From contig QKMZ01000006.1 of the NCBI GenBank assembly GCA_003242885.1, forward strand, positions 1,106,295 through 1,170,294: a stretch of DNA of 64,000 bases. Direction: 5' to 3'. Shown in pieces: positions 8,299 through 16,885 of this stretch (positions within the stretch are counted from its first letter, which is position 1; each line of letters starts with the position of its first letter). The notes under the pieces are model-generated. The model was not told the DNA's origin and ran no database searches. It saw only the letters and a program-made list of their open reading frames with translations. Both the position numbers and the translations under genes were made by a program. This DNA is from Candidatus Melainabacteria bacterium. Lineage in GTDB: Bacteria > Cyanobacteriota > Vampirovibrionia > Obscuribacterales > Obscuribacteraceae.

Positions 8299-9719
8299 GG
8301 GCTTTTTCGTTTGGCGCTGTCCCTGCCGGTTGTATCAATCTGATTACTTGGATTATTGGGATTGTTCGGATCTTGAGGCTGAATGGTTGGTTGCCAACCG
8401 TTCAATTGGCGCCATAGCTCATACCAGAGCGGCACGTCGCTTAGCAGAATCCAACCGGTGACTTGAGCGCCTGGGCGCAGGAAGGTAGTTGATGGCCATG
8501 GATCCGCTTGCTTGTTTGCGATAGCTGTTTTGTCAGGCTCGACAATTACGCGGTAGCGATTTTTTCCGTCGTCGGTTGCATCGATGACGCTCACGACGCC
8601 AGCAAATGTTCCGATAGCAATGCGCGGCCAGCCGATAAACTGAAGTGCCGGCCATCCGGCGATCTGCAGACGCACAGGGCGCCCGACCGAAACAAGGGGC
8701 GCGTCCCAATCCCGAATGTTGATCTCTGCGGCGCGGTCTTGAGTATGTGGTGCAATCACGGCCAAGACGTCGCCGGCATTTACCATCGCTCCTGCGCCTA
8801 CTCGCAAGAGTCGAACAATTCTGCCGGAGCAAGGTGCGTCAACTGTCCTTTGATCGACGCGTTTTTCGAAGTTGTCGATGTCGATTTGAAGCTTGTAGAT
8901 GTCGGCCTCGGTACTTGCCACCAATTGATTTGCGTCGGCACGTGCTGCCTTGATTGCGTTGATATTGCCGCCGGTGTCTGCTTCCGTGCGCTTGTTCTCC
9001 AGAAGCGAAATGCTCGTATCTTCCTTCGCTACATCAAGGGCTGCCAATGCTCTTTCAAGTTCTGTTTTAGAGCGAATGGTGTCCAGCTCGGCAAGCTCTT
9101 TATCACGTTTTGAACGAAGCCCGTCGTTGAACAGCGATTCCACTCTTTCTGATTGCCATTGGGCTGTTTTTAAACTTTGCTTGGCCGCTTCTACTGCTTG
9201 CTCGGCTTGATAAACCCGATCATTAGCCTGCTTTACTCTTTCAATTGTGGCTGGAACAGCAGCTTTACGAACTCCTGCTGAGGCGTTTACTTGATCGCTC
9301 AATGCGTCGGCACGCGCCTTCAGTGCCTCTCGTTTGGCGATAAGCGCTGTCTTTTGTGCGAGCAATGTCTTGAGCTGTGTGTTGTCTAGAAATCGCGAAT
9401 CGAGCTCAGCTAAAGAAACAATCTTTTGACCCTTTTCTACGTCTTGACCGTCCCGCACAAACCAGTTGACTATGCGCCCTGGAATTTGAGCTTCGATAGT
9501 CTGAGGGCGATCCATCGGCGAAAAGACTATGATTCTGCCTGTTCCAGTCACCGATTGACGCCAAGGAAGAAACATTGCTGCGACGACTGACGCGATCATG
9601 ATGAGAATGACGCAGCTGATCATCACTGTGAACAAAACCGGCGTTCGCACCATTTGCAAGGAGCGAAAATGTGGCAATTTCCTTTCTCTGGCTGTGTCTT
9701 TGTCTTGAACAGTATTCAT
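8295..9719 (-). CDS. HlyD-family membrane fusion (periplasmic adaptor) protein
   Basis: A 474-residue protein. A cytoplasmic N-terminus of about 25 residues leads to one membrane anchor (about 28-52). A barrel-sandwich half follows (GRIVNWFVRDGQDVEKGQKI), then a long coiled coil (about 110-280), the second lipoyl half (DAPCSGRIVRLLRVGAGAMVNAGDVLAVIAPH region) and a beta-barrel end. The C-terminus is Asn/Pro-rich (QDPNNPNNPSN). It starts 3 bases after the ABC gene and overlaps the TolC-like gene, so the three are probably translationally coupled. Confidence 0.9.
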   Translation of the reverse strand: MNTVQDKDTARERKLPHFRSLQMVRTPVLFTVMISCVILIMIASVVAAMFLPWRQSVTGTGRIIVFSPMDRPQTIEAQIPGRIVNWFVRDGQDVEKGQKIVSLAELDSRFLDNTQLKTLLAQKTALIAKREALKARADALSDQVNASAGVRKAAVPATIERVKQANDRVYQAEQAVEAAKQSLKTAQWQSERVESLFNDGLRSKRDKELAELDTIRSKTELERALAALDVAKEDTSISLLENKRTEADTGGNINAIKAARADANQLVASTEADIYKLQIDIDNFEKRVDQRTVDAPCSGRIVRLLRVGAGAMVNAGDVLAVIAPHTQDRAAEINIRDWDAPLVSVGRPVRLQIAGWPALQFIGWPRIAIGTFAGVVSVIDATDDGKNRYRVIVEPDKTAIANKQADPWPSTTFLRPGAQVTGWILLSDVPLWYELWRQLNGWQPTIQPQDPNNPNNPSNQIDTTGRDSAKRKSP

Positions 9720-9722
9720 TGA

Positions 9723-11516
9723 CTATTTGCGAATGAGCTCCACGAGTTTTGGAAACAATTGTTCGAGTTGGCTATCTTTCTTTGAGAGCAACTCTTTTAG
9801 GGTGCCGGACTCAACGACCTTTCCATTACGCAGAAAGACCATTCTGTTCGAATGAAAAATCGTATCGGCGTCCTGTGAAATATCGATAATGGTCCAGGGC
9901 ATGTCTGCGGCAAACAGCCTATCTAGAATTTGCATTTTGCTTCGTTCTTCGATACCGGTGAATGCTTCATCAAGTATCAGCAAGCGAGGTTTTTGGGCAA
10001 TAGCTCTTGCGATCAAAAGTTTTTGCGCTTGCCCGCGGGATAAATTTCTTCCGCCGCTCAACAGCTCAGTCTTCAACCCATCTCGCATATTGACTAGTTC
10101 TGAGTCGAAATCGACTATATTAAGAGCCCACAGCATTTCCTCGTGAGATATCTCACTGCGTCCAAACGTAACGTTGGTTTCAATTGTGCCTTCAAAAATC
10201 TCATTTGAGTCTGTGACCAGTGAAACAATGCTTCGCAGACTTTCGTAATTGATGTCACGCACATCCATGCCGTTAATTTGCACCAGTCCGGAACTTGGTT
10301 CAATCAGCCCGCTAAGAACAAACGCGAGAGTGGATTTTCCTGACGCATTCGGTCCCATCAGGCTGATTCTTTCACCCGGCTTTAGTTGAAGGTTCATGCC
10401 ATTGATGACATTTGTTTTCTGTCCGTAATCTACATGGAGCCCTTGAATATTAAGGGCGGCACCACCTTGAGCCGGGGCACAATTGCTTCCGCCTGCCCTT
10501 TCTAACGGCAGGTCTTCTACGTAGCCAATTTTGCCGAGCGCCGAGAGTAATTCGTATAGTGTCTGCAGGTGTCTGATTAAACGTTCAAGTGCCGGTAGCA
10601 TTTGAGTGACCAGCAATTGAGCGGCGACAAGTTGCCCCAATGCGAGCTGTCTTTCGATAACCAGCCAACCGCCAATACCGAGAACACCGGCAGCTGCAAA
10701 GGCTTGAAACAGGGCTAGCCCAGACGCTTGACGAAAAAGAACACTGAAATGTTTACGCCGCGCTTCTGTATATTCGAAGACCAAATTGTCGGTTCGCTCG
10801 AGTATGTGCATTGGAAACTTGTTGAGTTTGATTGAGGTTTCACAACGCCCCAATTCTTCAAGCCATTCGGCTACCAGGTATCTTTTCGATGTCTCATTGC
10901 TTCTGGTTTGATATCCACCAAAACCGAATAGAAAAACCTCGCAGAGCACAAAGCCAATCACTATCATTACAAAAGCAAGCAGGTAAGGGCTATACAGAGC
11001 CATGAGCGTTAGCCCGATAATAATCTGCAATGTGGCCGCCGGGACGTCTAGAAGCAGATTCGCGAAATTTCCCTGAATCGTGATTACGTCGAAAAAGCGA
11101 TTTACTAAATCCGGGAGATATTCCTTGGACAATTGCGAGTGCTGAATGCGCGGTACCCGATAAGCAATGCGCAGGGCGATGCGGTTGAAAACGCGCTGCC
11201 TGACCAGCTCTACGAGCCATATAGTCAAGAGTCGAAGGAGAGCGGCGAAAAGTAGTCCACCTAAAACCAATCCAGCAATTACCGTAATCGGTTGCAGGAA
11301 AAATCCAGCAGCGATTGTGTTGACTACCATTTGAGTCGACAGAGGCACTGCCAAACTCAAGACACCACCAAGCGAACTGTAGATGAGAATTAAGAGGAGG
11401 TCTTTCTTGTCCTCGACGATCATTCTCCAGAGACGATAGTAAGGAGATGTCGGCTTGTCCTTCTGGTTTGCATCACCGGCAGGGTAAAGGACTTTTGTCA
11501 GAGAATCGACGGACAT
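9723..11516 (-). CDS. ABC exporter (fused permease-ATPase) with altered signature and H-loop
   Basis: The N-terminal about 320 residues form an ABC exporter membrane domain with about six hydrophobic segments. The C-terminal 240 residues form the ATPase: Walker A GPNASGKST, Walker B LLILDEA with the catalytic Glu. The signature reads LSRGQ rather than LSGGQ. The switch (H-loop) position in IIDISQDAD carries Gln548 (codon 9873-9875) where His is expected. No C39 peptidase domain is present. As first gene of an operon with HlyD and TolC partners it should power a type I-like exporter. The changes could mean slow or regulated ATP turnover. Confidence 0.9.
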   Translation of the reverse strand: MSVDSLTKVLYPAGDANQKDKPTSPYYRLWRMIVEDKKDLLLILIYSSLGGVLSLAVPLSTQMVVNTIAAGFFLQPITVIAGLVLGGLLFAALLRLLTIWLVELVRQRVFNRIALRIAYRVPRIQHSQLSKEYLPDLVNRFFDVITIQGNFANLLLDVPAATLQIIIGLTLMALYSPYLLAFVMIVIGFVLCEVFLFGFGGYQTRSNETSKRYLVAEWLEELGRCETSIKLNKFPMHILERTDNLVFEYTEARRKHFSVLFRQASGLALFQAFAAAGVLGIGGWLVIERQLALGQLVAAQLLVTQMLPALERLIRHLQTLYELLSALGKIGYVEDLPLERAGGSNCAPAQGGAALNIQGLHVDYGQKTNVINGMNLQLKPGERISLMGPNASGKSTLAFVLSGLIEPSSGLVQINGMDVRDINYESLRSIVSLVTDSNEIFEGTIETNVTFGRSEISHEEMLWALNIVDFDSELVNMRDGLKTELLSGGRNLSRGQAQKLLIARAIAQKPRLLILDEAFTGIEERSKMQILDRLFAADMPWTIIDISQDADTIFHSNRMVFLRNGKVVESGTLKELLSKKDSQLEQLFPKLVELIRK

Positions 11517-11660
11517 TAAGGTTTAATTGCACGGCGTAGAGAAACAGACATTTAAGTGTGCCTGAAACGAAGCGCAAATCCAAGCGAGAGTATAAAGAAA
11601 GGCTCTAATTCTATCTAAGCAAGTGAAGTCGATATATCTTCAGCGCATATGAAAATGGCG

Positions 11661-11705
11661 GTTCGGTGCCAACTCAGTCGTGGGGCGAATGAGCAGGCAC
11701 CGAAC
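11661..11705 (-). terminator. Hairpin, probable terminator of the three-gene signalling operon
   Basis: A perfect 10-bp inverted repeat (GTTCGGTGCC / GGCACCGAAC) encloses a 25-base interior with a further short CTCA/TGAG pairing. It lies 23 bases past the stop of the kinase gene; on the minus strand it is followed by CGCCATTTTC. It could also be a dispersed repeat. The rest of the 11517-11727 gap shows no gene. Confidence 0.45.
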
Positions 11706-11727
11706 TTTGGCGTTGGAAAAACTTGTT

Positions 11728-13533
11728 TTAGCTAGGTTGGAAGCTCGTTTCCTTTGATGTGACGTGTGGCAATGAGACTGTGAATGTGGTGCCGTCCGCA
11801 TCTGACTCGCAATAAATATCTCCCCTATGTGCGTCGATGATCTGTCGGCACATGTAAAGTCCGAGTCCGACTTTTGGTAGATATCCAGATCCGTCTTCTT
11901 CTCCTGTCAACGGACGTTCGAATAGTTTGTTTCTCTGATCGAGTTCAATAAAGGAACCACTGTTATTTACCTCGAACATGACGCGGTCACCCTGGCGAAA
12001 TGCTCTCAGCGAGATCGTGCCGCCTACTGGCATATATTTCAGGGCATTCTCAAGCAGATTTTGGATGACTACCCTCAGCGATTCGCTATTGCCTAAGATA
12101 CCGACGTCTCCGCTTTCGCTCAGGTGCAGTTCGATTTTCACTTTCTTTGCGTCAGCATGTTGTTGGAATTTTGCAGCACAGTCTCTTATTAAGCTGGTTA
12201 CGCTTGCGTGTTCGGACGCTCGAATATCCGAATCCCTGTCGTATTTATACACAGAGATGATGTGCTGAATCATGCGCAGCAATTCATTATTGCCCTCGAC
12301 GATCTTTGTGAGAATTTGCTCTTGCTCGGTCTCTAATTTGCCCAATTTTCCTTCTGCCATTAGATTCAAGATGCGGTTTGCTCCAACAATTGGGTTTTTC
12401 AGATCGTTGGCAAGCATTGCCATGAAATCATCTCTTTGATTCATAAGCAGAATTCGGCGGTTGTTCTCTTCAGCATTTTTCCGGTCGGTCACGTCCTCCA
12501 GTGTTCCGATTAATTGGCGCTTGCCGTCTCCCTTCCCCGTAAGTGGAACCGCCTTTGCTTTAATCCATTTTGTGACGCCTGAGAGAGTTTGAATGCGAAA
12601 CTCTTGCGACCACTCGCTTCCTTTTTCTACCGCTTGCTTCCAAGAATCAAGTGTTCTTTCCCGGTCACTCTCCGCAACAAGAGTCCACCATTCTTTGCCC
12701 TTTTCGATTGGGGCGGCTGTGAGTTGAAACCAGGGCAGACCGATTACTTCCCAGCCATCATCTGCATTCGACTCGAAAATAACCGTGGGCACCGAACTGC
12801 ACAAATTGCGGAATTTCTCTTCCGATTGTTTTACCTGTTCTGTCCTTTCAATGACTTGTTCTTCGATTATCTGATTGGTCAATTCCATCTGAGCTTGTTT
12901 TTCGGCAATGCGCAATTTCTCACGCATATCTAGAACACATTTTCGGATAAGGAAAACATCCGCAAAAAGAACCCAGCTTGAATGCTCTACCCAACGCCAA
13001 GGTTCTGGGTAAGTGACGCCGTAGACGGAAAACGGCAGATAAACTCCCCTCACGATGTGATCTAGCGCCGTCATGACTGTTGCCGTTACCAAAACTCTCC
13101 AGTCCGCATAGAAAGCCAGGAAAGTGAGTGATCCAAAAATAAGGAAGTGCGTTTCTAAACGACCACCACAAAGGTGGATAATTAAGGCAGTCATTAGTGT
13201 CTGCGCGACTGCTATCGTTTGTCTTGTTAGTGCTTTGCCTGAATAGAACCATGCCAAACCAACGGGCAGAATAATAATCGCCATACCCAACCAAATTGAG
13301 AGCATGACGTGAATGTGAGTGTTGGATGAAACGCCTTCCCAAGAAGTTGGCGACACCAAAAATGCTGTCAGCACGCCGCCCAGCCATTCTATGATTAGCA
13401 AAACCGCGAACATATGGTCGCAGTCGGCATAATTTCTTTGCACGAGGGCTTCGAAAATTGATTTTGTCTTCGAGCTGATCAGCTCGGCGACTTCACTGTG
13501 CAATTTTAGTTGTTCGATTCGATTGACGCTCAC
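11728..13533 (-). CDS. Six-TM PAS histidine-kinase-like protein lacking the phospho-acceptor His
   Basis: Start GTG 13533 overlaps the stop of the upstream gene (GTGA), giving 601 residues. Order: about six membrane segments (residues 40-215) carrying several His (HIHVML, HLCGGRLETHF, TALDHIVRG, EHSSWVLF); a coiled coil; a PAS domain (about 250-370); an HisKA-like region; an HATPase region. In the H-box, where VHDLKTP is seen in the two other kinases of this window, this protein reads ANDLKNP: Asn376 (codon 12406-12408) replaces His. The N-box (NLLENALKY) and GLGLYMC loop are kept, but the G1 box reads VNNSG instead of D-x-G. It is likely a pseudokinase or sensor scaffold rather than an autophosphorylating kinase. 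Confidence 0.85.
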   Translation of the reverse strand: MSVNRIEQLKLHSEVAELISSKTKSIFEALVQRNYADCDHMFAVLLIIEWLGGVLTAFLVSPTSWEGVSSNTHIHVMLSIWLGMAIIILPVGLAWFYSGKALTRQTIAVAQTLMTALIIHLCGGRLETHFLIFGSLTFLAFYADWRVLVTATVMTALDHIVRGVYLPFSVYGVTYPEPWRWVEHSSWVLFADVFLIRKCVLDMREKLRIAEKQAQMELTNQIIEEQVIERTEQVKQSEEKFRNLCSSVPTVIFESNADDGWEVIGLPWFQLTAAPIEKGKEWWTLVAESDRERTLDSWKQAVEKGSEWSQEFRIQTLSGVTKWIKAKAVPLTGKGDGKRQLIGTLEDVTDRKNAEENNRRILLMNQRDDFMAMLANDLKNPIVGANRILNLMAEGKLGKLETEQEQILTKIVEGNNELLRMIQHIISVYKYDRDSDIRASEHASVTSLIRDCAAKFQQHADAKKVKIELHLSESGDVGILGNSESLRVVIQNLLENALKYMPVGGTISLRAFRQGDRVMFEVNNSGSFIELDQRNKLFERPLTGEEDGSGYLPKVGLGLYMCRQIIDAHRGDIYCESDADGTTFTVSLPHVTSKETSFQPS

Positions 13534-14189
13534 AGAACTGCCCTCAAAGCACAACCGAAAACTGGTGTGGTGGTGTATTTGGCTCTTCTTGCCAAAATGC
13601 ATTGTTTTGCTAAATCGAAATAATGGTTCTCTCCCGTATGACCTCGAGATCCCGTGATGCCACCGGTAAACTGCAAAATGCCTCTGCCGTCGTAAATCAA
13701 TACATGTCCGGAAGTGGTCACACCAAAAGTTTCTGCCCGCGAGCCATCGGTGTCGTATTCAATAGTCACGTTGCGAATTCTTTTGACGCGTTGAACTATT
13801 GGAGCTAACGACCACTCAGGCTCTTTTTCTGGTGGCATGTAAAAAACGACGGTTCCAACTGAATCCTTTTCGCCCGCGCGCATAAGCTCGTGAAACTCAT
13901 CTACGCTTGCCTCAGAGCACGGGCAGCTCGGATGCAAGAACATAACAATATTTTGTCGCCCATGTGCTAGTTGTACGTCGCTGGATTGAGGAAAAACTCT
14001 TTTGGAGTTTGCCAGAGGACTGGGTGTAAGTTCATACTCGTACAACACTAAGTGACCGACAAAGAGCAAAGAGATCCAAATCAAATAGGCAGCAGCAAAA
14101 AGGAAAACGAACGCAGTTTGACGTATAGTGGACTTTTTTTTATCGGTGGACAGAGATCCAGGTGTTGAGCCTTCCATCTTGATTTTCAA
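13530..14189 (-). CDS. RedB-like membrane-anchored thioredoxin-fold protein
   Basis: A 219-residue protein with an N-terminal membrane anchor (about 23-45) and an outward domain with a thioredoxin-like start, FLHPSCPCSEASVDEF. The CPC pair sits where the CxxC of thioredoxins would be. TSGHVLIYDGRG and a GGITGSRGHTGEN loop follow, then a C-terminal PVFGC with another Cys. The SCPCSE and GGITGSRGH features match what I recall of RedB-annotated proteins. The gene lies 11 bases after the receiver-kinase fusion and overlaps the pseudokinase by 4 bases, so it probably supplies a redox or metal-sensing input to that pair. Function is inferred. Confidence 0.7.
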   Translation of the reverse strand: MKIKMEGSTPGSLSTDKKKSTIRQTAFVFLFAAAYLIWISLLFVGHLVLYEYELTPSPLANSKRVFPQSSDVQLAHGRQNIVMFLHPSCPCSEASVDEFHELMRAGEKDSVGTVVFYMPPEKEPEWSLAPIVQRVKRIRNVTIEYDTDGSRAETFGVTTSGHVLIYDGRGILQFTGGITGSRGHTGENHYFDLAKQCILARRAKYTTTPVFGCALRAVL

Positions 14190-14200
14190 CCTGCTCTAAA

Positions 14201-15838
14201 TCAAACGCCCAGTCCTTCCAGATCCTTTTTCAATTCGTGCATTGATTGATGCCGCTGATATTTGTCTTTGCGCAGTGTTTTATTGATGATGGCTTGCAAG
14301 CGATTGTCGATGGTGATTCCTGCTGTAGCTGCAGCCAAGGCAATCGGCGGGCATTCTTCATTTACTTGCTTATACATAGCTTCCACGATATTTTCGGTCA
14401 TAAAGGGTGGATGCCCTACAAGTGTTTCGTACATCAATGTGCCCATGGAATAAACGTCGGAGTTAGCCTCCAATTGCAGACCCATGCACTGCTCCGGGCT
14501 CATGTATGTAGGCGATCCGAATACCTGCCCGGGCACTGTCAGTCCCGCACCTTCTGACTCGGCGGCAACCAACTTAGCGGTGCCGAAGTCGACTAGTTTG
14601 ACATTCAAATCCGGTTTACCGTAATTAACAACAAGTACGTTGCTCGGCTTTAGATCTCTGTGGATGATGCCATTGTCGTGTGCATGTCCAAGTCCGCTGC
14701 ACACTTGCTTGAATATCTCTACTGATTGCTTCCACGGTAAGTGATTGTGTTCTGCAATGAGCTCATCTAGGCTGTTTCCGCCCAGGTAGTCCATGATCAT
14801 GAATGCTTGACCTTCGGGTGATAGACCGAAGTCAATTACGTTGACGATATTTCCGTGCGTTAGCGAACTAGCCGCAGCAGCTTCTTGCCGGAAGCGCTTC
14901 AATAGCGAAATGTCGGAGATCAACTCAAGGTGCATGATCTTGATAGCCACGAGCTTGTGCATGTAGCGATGTCGCGCCTTGTACACAGCTCCACTCGTGC
15001 CGCATCCAAGCAGTGCGAGAATCTCGTACCGGTCAGCAAAGACGCTTCCGATCATTGCGTCTTCTTTGAGCTCGCTACTATCATATGGGCAACGGGAGAA
15101 CTCTGCACCAAGGCGTACGCGGCAGGTTGGACAGATTTTGGACATCTGAAAGTCTTGCGAGTTTTTTGCATTGCGAGAGATTTTCGTCGCCGGTACGCTA
15201 TTGCCGGACCAAGATACCTTCTGAATCAGCTTTTTCAAATACGACTGTACTTCGCTGTCCTTCAGACCAACTTGTGTGCCGATTTCATCAGACGATGCAC
15301 CTTCCAGAATCAAGCCGAGCACTTTCAATTCGCTTTCCGTCAGCGCTAGTCTTTCACTTGTAATTTGAGGATCAGCCAGTTTTGCCGAGTGAAGAACGCG
15401 GCGCGCGATGTCATCGTCGAGCCAAGCAGCGCCAGACGCAACTGAATTGATTGCCGTGTTGAGTTTGGCCGTCGAGATATCTTTCAAGCAATAGCCATCC
15501 GCACCGGCAGCAAGAGCCGCAAAGATCGATTTGTCTTCTTCATGGCTGGTAAGGATCATGACGCGTGTATTCATTTGTGCCTTGATACGGCGTGTGGCCT
15601 CGATGCCGTCGAATCCAGGCAACCCGATGTCCATAAGGATGACCTGTGGTTTCAACTCCAAGGCTTTTTGAACGGCGCTAGGACCATCGGCTGCGACGCC
15701 GACGATTTGAATATTACGCATATATTGAAGGGTCAAGTTAAGACCAAGCCGCAGCACTTCTTGGTCTTCCACCACCAACACACTTATAAGGTCGCTGGCG
15801 CGTGTATTCTCGGCTTCAAAACGTCTCATGGTATTCAT
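14201..15838 (-). CDS. Receiver-HTH-zinc-knuckle-Ser/Thr kinase fusion protein
   Basis: A 545-residue fusion. Residues 18-140 form an intact receiver: acidic pair VEDQE, phospho-acceptor Asp in VILMDIGLPG, Thr in ILTS, Lys in CLKD. Residues 160-215 look like a NarL/LuxR-type HTH (LTESELKVLGLILEGAS). Near 235-255 there is a CPTC...CPYD zinc-knuckle-like stretch. Residues 265-545 are a complete Hanks-type kinase: glycine loop LLGCGTSGAVYKA, VAIK lysine, HRDLKPSN, DFG and SPTYMSPEQ. No membrane segment. It is the first gene of a three-gene operon. It could turn His-Asp phosphorylation into Ser/Thr phosphorylation, or bind DNA through the HTH. Confidence 0.9.
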   Translation of the reverse strand: MNTMRRFEAENTRASDLISVLVVEDQEVLRLGLNLTLQYMRNIQIVGVAADGPSAVQKALELKPQVILMDIGLPGFDGIEATRRIKAQMNTRVMILTSHEEDKSIFAALAAGADGYCLKDISTAKLNTAINSVASGAAWLDDDIARRVLHSAKLADPQITSERLALTESELKVLGLILEGASSDEIGTQVGLKDSEVQSYLKKLIQKVSWSGNSVPATKISRNAKNSQDFQMSKICPTCRVRLGAEFSRCPYDSSELKEDAMIGSVFADRYEILALLGCGTSGAVYKARHRYMHKLVAIKIMHLELISDISLLKRFRQEAAAASSLTHGNIVNVIDFGLSPEGQAFMIMDYLGGNSLDELIAEHNHLPWKQSVEIFKQVCSGLGHAHDNGIIHRDLKPSNVLVVNYGKPDLNVKLVDFGTAKLVAAESEGAGLTVPGQVFGSPTYMSPEQCMGLQLEANSDVYSMGTLMYETLVGHPPFMTENIVEAMYKQVNEECPPIALAAATAGITIDNRLQAIINKTLRKDKYQRHQSMHELKKDLEGLGV

Positions 15839-15858
15839 TGCTCACCCCAAAGCTGACA

Positions 15859-15906
15859 GGCGGTATACCGCCAGCCACTAGACGAACCACGTAGGTTCAT
15901 ACCGCC
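15859..15906 (-). promoter_or_regulatory. Palindrome and half-site upstream of the receiver-kinase operon
   Basis: GGCGGTATACCGCC (15859-15872) is a perfect 14-bp palindrome 21-34 bases before the ATG at 15838. Its half ATACCGCC recurs at 15899-15906, 34 bases further upstream in the same orientation. A related TATACCCGCC lies at 16749-16758, 39-48 bases before the next minus-strand gene. Candidate operator, possibly autoregulatory. Confidence 0.45.
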
Positions 15907-16014
15907 CTTACTCTTCCAATATCCCGTATGGTTGCCGTAAGCGCATCACTCGAAAGTGCGAAAAGGGAGTGATTTCGAGTCACCCAAAGGTTCTGGTTTA
16001 CTGTGATTTAAGCT

Positions 16015-16710
16015 TTAGCCTGCCGCTTCGACGTCGTATGCGTCAGTGTCACCATGCGTTTCTTCGTCCTCGTCTTCGCCATCAAAAGCACGATCGAGTT
16101 GGCGATAAACCCGACCAAGCGCGACCGAGCAGACGATGGAGGCGGGCACAACGCCGACCACAAAACATATCAACCCAGCGAAGACTACCATGCAGAGTGT
16201 GAAATATAATGCCAGTAGCTGCAACAGGTGTCCTTTGGTGATGGCAAAACTGCGTTTTAGTGCCTCAATCGGACCCATATCCTGGTCAATAATCAAATAG
16301 GTGTAAAGACCTAGTGCCAAACCTGCGTATATCCCCGGAATTGCTAGGAAGACCAGGCCTATACCGACTAAGACAACGAAGATAAGACTGGCGACGGTAA
16401 AAGGTATTGTGTACTTGAATCCGGCAAGAACTTCCCCGATACCGGCAGGTTCGTCGTCCATGCACAGCAGGGTGACCCTAGTCGATAGCATGAGTGTTAT
16501 TAGCTGCACGACTACGCTTGCAACTTTCAGCCACCATGGCGACTCGTGATTTTGAGCAAAAATGGCAAAAATTGTTGAAGCGGTATTGATCATCCCATGC
16601 GGAATCCACAGAATTACGGTCCAGAGCACTAATGCCAACCAGCGTCTGGTCAGAACATCCCAGCCGAATTCCAATGATTTTGCAATGTGGAATGGAGGGT
16701 TTTCGGACAT
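16015..16710 (-). CDS. Multi-pass membrane protein (DUF975/GPDPase-membrane-domain-like)
   Basis: About 231 residues with six hydrophobic segments and the pattern EALKRSFAITKGHLLQLLALYF, typical of the family of small integral membrane proteins related to DUF975 and the glycerophosphodiesterase membrane domain. The last 25 residues are strongly acidic (DGEDEDEE). I chose ATG 16710 because AGGAG lies 7 bases upstream; the TTG two codons earlier would overlap that site. A TATACCCGCC sequence upstream resembles the palindrome before the neighbouring receiver-kinase gene. No function is known. Confidence 0.7.
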   Translation of the reverse strand: MSENPPFHIAKSLEFGWDVLTRRWLALVLWTVILWIPHGMINTASTIFAIFAQNHESPWWLKVASVVVQLITLMLSTRVTLLCMDDEPAGIGEVLAGFKYTIPFTVASLIFVVLVGIGLVFLAIPGIYAGLALGLYTYLIIDQDMGPIEALKRSFAITKGHLLQLLALYFTLCMVVFAGLICFVVGVVPASIVCSVALGRVYRQLDRAFDGEDEDEETHGDTDAYDVEAAG

Positions 16711-16885
16711 TTGCAAGCTCCTGGTGATCTCTTCTCACTCCAAAAGGTTATACCCGCCAAGCTATATAGGGTTGGGATATATGTCCAATAATCAGAGAAT
16801 ATAAAACGCAGAGCCCTCTTACTATCATTACTTTTGCGTTGTTTTGTGCACTGAAATGGCGTATCTTTAAGGCTGTCGGCGAGCC

